Source: DATGHS01 sp035307785 (lineage in GTDB: Bacteria > Planctomycetota > Planctomycetia > Gemmatales > Gemmataceae). Taken from it: a stretch of DNA of 22,143 nucleotides. Position numbers and translations under genes: made by a program. Shown here in pieces: positions 21,735-22,143 of the stretch. The notes beneath the pieces are model-generated. The model saw nothing but the letters and a program-made list of their open reading frames with translations. It made no database searches and was not told the origin of the DNA. The stretch's first letter is position 1. Every line of letters begins with the position of its first letter. Location: assembly GCA_035307785.1 (NCBI GenBank), contig DATGHS010000203.1, forward strand, positions 1 through 22,143. The letters are read 5' to 3'.

Positions 21735-22143
21735 ATGCCACCAATCCACCATCCGCAAGAAAACCAATCCAACACCACGCGCGATTCGATATCCCAGGCG
21801 GAGCCGAAAACCCTCCGCACCTTCACGCCGTCGCAGGCGATTCTCGCGCGCAGCGCCGGCATCTACCACTGGACGCTGGAAGGCCGCCGGCTTTACGACT
21901 TCAGTTCCGGAGTGCTGGTGGCGAACCTCGGGCACAATCCGATTTCTTGGACGCAGCGCTTTTTTCACAACATGGGCTGGCCGGCATCCATCGAGCGCGT
22001 GGCCGTGGCTGCCTCCTTCCCCGCCCCGGGCTACTTTTCCGCGCTGCCGATGACGGCCTACAACGCGATCACGCCCGTCGAAGCGGAAGCGTGCCGGCGC
22101 TTACTTGCGCTCTTGCATAGTTGTCCCGGCGGCAAGCGTCTGG
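21735..22143 (+). CDS. class III PLP-dependent aminotransferase, N-terminal part (runs off the window)
   Basis: The frame from the ATG at 21735 is open to the last base, giving 136 residues. After a ~30-residue polar leader it shows the class III aminotransferase N-terminal pattern: 'ILARSAGIYHWTLEGRRLYD' (36-55), 'FSSGVLVANLGHNP' (56-69) and, further on, 'LPMTAYNAITPVEAEACRRL', which introduces the cofactor domain. The PLP lysine lies outside the window. Such enzymes move amino groups from amines, amino acids or amino sugars to keto acids; no substrate can be named. GGAAAG is 9 bases upstream of the start. A strong palindrome separates it from the oxidoreductase gene, so co-transcription is possible but not assured. 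Confidence 0.85.
   Translation, partial: MPPIHHPQENQSNTTRDSISQAEPKTLRTFTPSQAILARSAGIYHWTLEGRRLYDFSSGVLVANLGHNPISWTQRFFHNMGWPASIERVAVAASFPAPGYFSALPMTAYNAITPVEAEACRRLLALLHSCPGGKRL

Noticed and set aside
21718..22053. Plus-strand frame of 111 residues at the window end
   Set aside because: It is in another frame from the class III aminotransferase pattern that begins at 21735 and has Arg/Ser-rich shadow composition.

Overview
The window (about 60% GC, no RNA genes seen) most resembles a planctomycete chromosome. The pointers are a giant tandem UvrA, an ECF sigma factor with a large membrane anti-sigma factor, a secreted VIT/vWA protein, a Tat-exported sugar isomerase-like TIM barrel, a eukaryote-like Ser/Thr kinase, a Gfo/Idh/MocA oxidoreductase, and many different interspersed inverted repeats. 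The lineage is inferred from gene content only.

Layout: (1) 3-1077, the tail of a MutS2-like protein converging on a CbiM-type metal-uptake membrane protein. (2) 1285-1678, a small exported LTxxQ-like protein with its own terminator. (3) 1683-8591 (minus), one 2302-residue reading frame holding two complete UvrA proteins head to tail plus a C-terminal extension made of two diverged copies of a domain I do not recognise. Two different heptanucleotide tandem repeats are read through in frame inside this gene. (4) 8592-8981, a divergent promoter region. (5) 8982-13537, ECF sigma factor, anti-sigma factor and VIT/vWA protein, with an inverted repeat between the first two and a strong terminator after the second. 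(6) 13752-15675, a Tat-signal TIM-barrel protein and a ferredoxin/flavodoxin-NADP reductase, each bordered by repeats. (7) 15813-17889, a Ser/Thr kinase with a DFA instead of DFG motif, then AccA of acetyl-CoA carboxylase. (8) 17861-19606 (minus), a GT39-like membrane glycosyltransferase. (9) 19903-22143, DUF3052 protein, Gfo/Idh/MocA oxidoreductase and the start of a class III aminotransferase, the first two tightly coupled.

Most genes here are unrelated housekeeping or single-gene units. The real functional groupings are the sigma/anti-sigma pair (perhaps with the VIT/vWA protein) and the DUF3052-oxidoreductase pair. The most unusual object is the UvrA gene: a covalently joined pair of UvrA protomers with an uncharacterised duplicated tail and slippage-prone heptanucleotide tracts. 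Five separate inverted repeats of different sequence, about 50 to 113 bp long, occupy gene boundaries.
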